A stretch of 64,000 nt of DNA from positions 1 through 64,000 of the forward strand of contig JAHDVF020000413.1 of assembly GCA_022606425.2 (NCBI GenBank). Reading direction: 5' to 3'. Position 1 is the stretch's first letter, and each line of letters opens with the position of its first letter. Of the stretch, positions 59,430 through 64,000 are shown piece after piece. The notes below the pieces were generated by a model. That model was not told the DNA's origin, made no database searches, and saw nothing but the letters and a program-made list of their open reading frames with translations. The position numbers were made by a program, and so were the translations under genes. The stretch is from Lepidostoma basale (taxonomy: Eukaryota; Arthropoda; Insecta; Trichoptera; Lepidostomatidae).

Positions 59430-59790
59430 TAACAAACCATCACGACATTTCTCCGGAGGGGTAGGCAGAAAGAATGGACTGCCACACTTTTCTTTCCAGA
59501 CATATTTCACTCCCTTCCTCAACATTCCGTCATGCACGCGCATCCATTTCTCTGACTCCTCACATGGCCGACATTCAGTATTTGATTTATTTGATCGTGC
59601 CATGTTTTCCTCGGTCTTCTGATTCTATTTCTGGTTCCATTTACATTGTTAACATATAATTCATTCATTCTTTCCATATGTCCAAACCATCTTAATGATC
59701 CTTTCATTATTTTGTTCATAACACCATCATTCGCACCGCATTCACTTCTTATATTTTGATTCAACACTCTATCATACACAGAGTATCCAC
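59430..59790 (-). mobile_element. Inverted (TTAG)-family LINE 3' end
   Basis: The minus frame reads [20 protein letters not shown] and [20 protein letters not shown]; the plus strand starts with AACAAACCATCACGACATTT, TCCGGAGGGGTAGGCAG. It faces the copy at 58610-59117 tail-to-tail at about 300 bp distance. Confidence 0.88.
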
Positions 59791-59859
59791 AATTATTGAT
59801 ATGGAATATAAGAAAATATCAAAATAAAACATTGCAAGCACTCATACGAATTATCAGAG

Positions 59860-60900
59860 TGTCCCAAAAGTAGAAACCAAATTTATAATTTTTAATTAAA
59901 AGTATATTAAATAATAGTTACTCATTAAATCGTGTACTTAAAGTATCACTGATATAAAATGCATGGTCGAAGAGACAAAATTTAATGTGTAACTTTTAAA
60001 AAGTGTCAATATTAAAAAAAGACAATTTTTTAAATAAGCACTTTTAGAAAGTGTCAATTTTTAAAAAGTCAATTCAAAAAGAGTCCCTTATAAAATAGTT
60101 TTTATAAAAGCGTCACATGAAATAAGTATCTCTTTTAATGTCATAAAGTATAAATATAAATAAATAACTGTTAAAAAGGGTCACTGACATAAAGTGCACG
60201 GTCAAAAAGATAAAATTAATTGCGTCGCTTTTAAAAAGTGTCAATTTTAAAAAGGACAATTTTTAAAAATGACGCTTTTATATGTCAATTTTTAAAAGGG
60301 TAAATTTAAAAAAATGTGTCAATATAAAAATAATCCCTTTTAAAATTAATCATTTTATCAAAGCGTCACTTGAAATAAGTGTATTTTTTATGTCACTGTT
60401 AAAAAGTGTCACTATCCTAAAGAAAATGGTCAAAAAGATAAAATAATGGCTTCACTTTTAAAAAGTGTCTTTTGATGTCACTGTTAAAAAATATCACTGA
60501 TATAATGGCACGGACAAAAAGATATAATTCAATGTGTCACCTTTAAAATGTCTCAATTTTGTCCATTTTAAAAAGTGTTCTTTTAATGTCACTGTTAAAA
60601 CATGTCACTCAAGGTATATCTATATACCTTGCATGTCACTCATATAAAGTTCACTGTCAAAAACATAAAATACAATATGTCACTTTTAAAAAGTCTCAAT
60701 TTTAATGTGTCATTTAAAAAAAATATATATTATAGCGTCACATTGAATAAGTGTCTCTATTAATGTCAAATGAATCATTTTATAAAAGCTTCACATGAAA
60801 TAAGTGTCAATTTTAATGTCACTGTTAAAAAGAATCACTGGCATAAAGAGCATGGTCAAAAAGATAAAATAAACGTGTCACATTTAAAAAGCGTTCATTT
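59860..60900 (+). repeat. Sat D / fold-back arm, plus-oriented AT-rich subrepeats
   Basis: Irregular tandem subunits such as GTGTCAATTTTAAAAAG, TGTCACTGTTAAAAAGTGTC, AAAGTGCACGGTCAAAAAGA and TTATAAAAGCGTCACATGAA, at about 20-40 bp, repeated with larger periods. The same subunits appear inverted from about 60905 on. Confidence 0.8.
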
Positions 60901-60904
60901 AAAA

Positions 60905-61186
60905 AATATAGACATTCAATGTGACGCTATAATAAATTGATTCTTTTTTAAAGGGACACTTTTTAAACTGACACTTTTTAAAATTGAGACTTTTTATAAG
61001 TAATACATTGAATTTTATCTTTTTGACAGTGCACTTTATATGAGTGACATGTTTTAACAATGACATTAAAAGAGACACATTTTAAATGGACAAAATTGAG
61101 CCTTTTTAATGGTGACACATTGAATTTTATCTTTTTGACCGTGCCATTATATCAGTGACACTTTTTAACAGTGACATCAAGAGATA
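60905..61186 (-). repeat. Sat D / fold-back arm, minus-oriented, first part
   Basis: GACATTCAATGTGACGCTAT, AATTGAGACTTTTTATAAG, TTTGACAGTGCACTTTATAT and GAGTGACATGTTTTAACA are reverse complements of 60630-60755 in matching order. The arm is cut by the transposon at 61187. Confidence 0.8.
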
Positions 61187-62270
61187 GGGGAGATGTAGGT
61201 AATGGGAGTCACTTAAGCGAGAATTGAAAAAAAAAAAACTATTAGTTAACTATTTATTGCTTAAGCCTTATTATAAACTTTAGTTATTAAACTATTAATT
61301 GAGATCACCTTTAATCACTTTGGCTTTTTACTTTTGGAACAATAATCATTTAAAAAAAAAACAGGTTTGACCACCATTGCCCACATCTGTTGGCAATGGT
61401 GATCAGTATGTTGGCAATGGGGGTCAACACAAATCGTACACATAATTGCAAGCTGAGTCCCACCCAGTGCAATCTGAATGAGCCCAAAGCCCACATGAAG
61501 TGCATCGGAACCACATCTCATTATCTCGCCCGAATTCGCCGCATACAAGACATTGGTTGTCAGAATCTTCTGCATCATCGTTTTTGTCGTCCTGGTACAA
61601 GTCATCAGTGTTCATATCTGACGCTGAAGTATTGTTCGATTCCTGCAGAATTTTCTTCTTTATCTATTTTCTTCGCGTACCTCTTCTGAAGACTCGAAAA
61701 TGGGATGTTCATTGTTTTAGCGGCTTTTCTTATTGAATAACCTTGTTCATCGATGAGCTCCACGGCCTTTTTCAGGTTAGCTATAGACCAGTTAGCCTTA
61801 TTTGTCTTTCTAGGACGAACGTTCGGTATCTACAAACCAAAAATAAGATTATTTTATCGAAGACAGGAAATGTTAACAATAAGGGTCACCTGACTCCGAT
61901 TGCCTACATCGGTAAAAAAGAGAAAAAAACTAACTTGACATAAAAGTAAAAGTGATAGTGGTAAAATGAGTTTGAAATCACTATCTAAAATGCTTTAGTC
62001 ATTACATATCACAAGCGCAAAAAGAAACACTCAGTAGTTTGATCCTTACCTTCGGATTTGTCCACTCGAAAAATTAGATCAGAAGGGCCCGAAAACTTGT
62101 TACGTCTACCACTCTCTAGCACGTGATGCGAACTGACTAAGCTGCATACCGCGGATGTTACCGGCAAACAGCTAGCATATGACGTCACTGAAACCGCCAT
62201 CACGCGTATTGTTTTCGAATTAAAGGGGTGACTCCCATTGCCAACTGACTCCCATTGCCTACATCTCCCC
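61187..62270 (-). mobile_element. Internally deleted pogo/Tigger-like DNA transposon with TA duplication
   Basis: Both ends are GGGGAGATGTAGG(T/C)AATGGG continuing AGTCA, a ~26-bp terminal inverted repeat, flanked by TA at 61185-61186 and 62271-62272. The right end holds the AATGGGAGTCA part twice. Inside, on the minus strand, are an N-terminal helix-turn-helix and a C-terminal zinc finger of a transposase, but no catalytic core. The element sits in the minus-oriented Sat D arm, which resumes after it. Confidence 0.85.
61424..61835 (-). pseudogene. Transposase remnant: HTH fused to C-terminal zinc finger, DDE core missing
   Basis: From about 61835 the minus strand reads KANWSIANLKKAVELIDEQG, YSIRKAAKTMNIPFSSLQKR, a psq-type helix-turn-helix of pogo/Tigger transposases. 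About 20 residues on, a one-base frame change near an A/G run leads into an acidic linker and NQCLVCGEFGRDNEMWFRC, TSCGLWAHSDCTGWDSA, CNYVYDLC, a PHD-like finger found at the C-terminus of insect Tigger-type transposases, ending in a stop at 61424. The DDE domain that should lie between is absent, so the internal part has been deleted. The ATG at 61615 is unlikely to start a real product. Confidence 0.75.
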
Positions 62271-62272
62271 TA

Positions 62273-62945
62273 CATTTTAAAATTGACGTTATTTAAAATT
62301 GACACTTTTATTTTATCTTTTTGACCATGCTCTTTATGCCAGTGACTCTTTTTAACAGTGACATTAAAATTAACACTTATTTCATGTGACGCTTTTATAA
62401 AATGATTCATTTTAAAAGGGATTATTTATAAATGGACATATTTTTAGAAATTAACCCTTTTAAAAATTGACACTTTACAAAAGTGTCAATTATTAAAATT
62501 GTCCTTTTCAAAATTGAGACTTTTTATAAGTGATATATTGAATTGTATCTTTTTGACAGTGCACTTTATATGAGTGACATGTTTTAACAGTGACATTAAA
62601 AGAGAGACATTTAAAATGGATAAAATTGAGACTTTTTAAAGATGACACATTGAATTTTGTGACACTTTTTAACACTTACATCTTGATGACACAATTTTAA
62701 ATTGACGTTATTTAAAATTGACACTTGTATTTTATCTTTTTGACCATGCTCTTTATGCCAGTGACTCTTTTTAACAGTGACATTGAAATAGCTACCTATT
62801 TAATGTGAGGTTTTATAAAATGAAACATTTTAAAATGGGTTATTTATAAATGGACACGTTTTTAAATATTAACCCTTTTAGAATTGACACGTTATAAAAT
62901 AGTCCTTTTTAATATTGACACTATTTAATAATTTTATAATTTTAT
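62273..62945 (-). repeat. Sat D / fold-back arm, minus-oriented, second part
   Basis: TTTTATCTTTTTGACCATGC, CTTTATGCCAGTGACTC, TTTTTAACAGTGACATT recur at about 62310 and 62735, that is a direct repeat of ~420 bp, in the orientation of 60905-61186. The block ends near 62945 at a TTTTATAG. Confidence 0.8.
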
Positions 62946-62947
62946 AG

Positions 62948-63045
62948 TTGGTACGTCAAATCTTGTGACTCTTGCTCTGGGGTTCCCTGTGTGTCCGGAG
63001 TGCACGCGCCGCACACTGGGGCCGATCCAGGAATTGTGCGAATAA
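62948..63045 (+). CDS. Possible orphan terminal exon with AATAAA
   Basis: After ATTTTATAG an open frame gives GTSNLVTLALGFPVCPEC, TRRTLGPIQELCE and TAA; the stop overlaps AATAAA (63041-63046). The base composition (GC-rich, codon-like) differs sharply from the AT-rich repeats around it. The CPEC pair could be half a zinc site. I do not recognise the protein and no upstream exon is identified; the frame needs a donor of phase 1. It could be a remnant of a gene or a TE tail. Confidence 0.3.
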
Positions 63046-63635
63046 ACCCCTTTTTTAAAAATAACATTAGGTCACAAATAATTCCTGGAATTGATAGTTA
63101 AATATACCTGGCATACAGCTCAGTACTCTAAAGTCATGGTGCAAGTCAACTTTTATCCCTGTTCCAGTCGAAACTTGTCCGTCATAGGCGAAGCTTTTGC
63201 CGTCTGCGATTTCAATACGAAAAGTCACCTTGTACTCATGCCAAATACTTTATAGTGCTTCCAAATTTTGTTATTATTTCAATATGGCATTATCACCCAC
63301 ATGTTGGTACATATTTTTTTTGAAAATATCTTTGATATATTCTGAATTGTAATATTTTAAAGGGGTATTTACATTACTGGGGAAAATATTTGCTTTTTTT
63401 TAGTTTATTGATTTTATATGTAAAGTTTTAGTTGATATCAGTTCATATCATGTCTGCAATTTTGGGCTTATTTGCTTACGTATTCATTGTTCTTAAGGAA
63501 ATATAAAAAACATTTTGCGCATATTTGCGCTTTTTCACTTAAAGGTCACTTTTGTCCAGGATGTGGAAACATAGTAAAAAAGAAAGCATTTATGAGTTAT
63601 TTTAAATTAATTTCAATTATTATTTTTTCTTTCAG
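63046..63635. other. AT-rich stretch, no gene seen
   Basis: No open frame of note, no recognised repeat family. The last 15 bases are a pyrimidine-rich splice-acceptor-like tract (TATTTTTTCTTTCAG). Confidence 0.4.
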
Positions 63636-64000
63636 GATCAGGTACAACTAATATTTTTATAAGTAGACGTACCTTATTTGATCAAATGAGACAATCTGGC
63701 TACGTTAAATTGGCTGATCAAGTATCATGTTTGAAGGAATTTGTCGAAATACGTACTAAATGTCTAAAAGACCAATTACCAAGCCTTCATAAAACAATTT
63801 CATTTTTTGTGTCTGATTTTAAGAAGAAGTGGAAAAAGGCTATCAGAAAAGAGAACAGATATTTGGTTTTTAATAATGACTGCCTAGATACTTCAATAGG
63901 TTTTCATAACTTTTCTATTGTTTTAAGTAAAAAAGTGGGTCGCCCTCAAACAAATTTTGAAGAATCTTGTGATAGAGCTAAACGCCAAAAGACTAAATCT
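63636..64000 (+). CDS. Partial exon of unknown protein, open to the window end
   Basis: After a good acceptor (TTTTTTCTTTCAG) one frame stays open for 121 codons to the window edge. It begins SGTTNIFISRRTLFDQMRQS, includes LKEFVEIRTKCLKDQLPSLH and FVSDFKKKWKKAIRKENRYL, and ends with KKVGRPQTNFEESCDRAKRQ. The lysine-rich GRP...FEE..DR.KRRKT-like ending is of a kind I associate with N-terminal regions of uncharacterised, often transposon-related, arthropod and cnidarian proteins. That link is from memory and weak. No ATG is required if this is an internal exon. It could be a host gene or a large DNA transposon. Confidence 0.5.

Overview
This is a eukaryotic, intron-containing, repeat-dense window, most likely from an insect and probably a lepidopteran. 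The pointers are two insect-like Fanconi/BRCA genes, many 5'-truncated non-LTR retrotransposon copies with a (TTAG)n tail behind a CCTACCCCTTCGG-type 3' end, and Ty3/gypsy and Tc1/mariner-superfamily relics. The order Lepidoptera is an inference from repeat style.

Layout. 1-5852: a minus-strand Ty3/gypsy LTR retrotransposon cut by the window start. It has an intact gag, a pol broken by two frameshifts and a stop, a PBS, and one complete LTR that abuts satellite DNA. 5853-38053: about 32 kb of satellite DNA in three unrelated families. Sat A is a ~190-bp monomer with alternating subtypes (5853-15344). Sat B is a 64-bp monomer carrying the perfect CRE palindrome TGACGTCA in almost every copy (15348-20148, then short inverted and direct blocks). 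Sat C is an ordered higher-order repeat of ~26-bp subunits (20441-38053) that flips orientation several times, with small Sat B blocks at two of its borders. 38054-40833: nested transposon relics.

40834-49897: a BRCA2 homologue. I reconstruct eight exons, all in phase, 1661 residues, with five BRC-type repeats, helical domain, OB1, tower, OB2, OB3 and a C-terminal basic/TR2-like tail. 52527-57854: a FANCL homologue. I reconstruct five exons, 315 residues, ending in the FANCL-type RING; one intron has a GC donor. The two genes lie 2.6 kb apart on the same strand. BRCA2 loads RAD51 and FANCL is the E3 ligase that ubiquitinates FANCD2/FANCI, so this is a physical pair of interstrand-crosslink-repair genes. 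Their introns are packed with retrotransposon fragments, some within a few to tens of bases of splice sites.

57855-64000: more retrotransposon tails, a fold-back-like block of AT-rich subrepeats (59860-62945) split by an internally deleted pogo/Tigger-like transposon (61187-62270), a possible orphan terminal exon (62948-63045), and an open exon that runs off the window end (63636-64000), of unknown identity.

The most unusual small-scale signal is a recurrent 6-bp insertion giving TACTCGTA/TACGAGTA. It can be seen as a gain relative to neighbouring repeat copies at seven places and resembles the excision footprint of a TA-target transposon.
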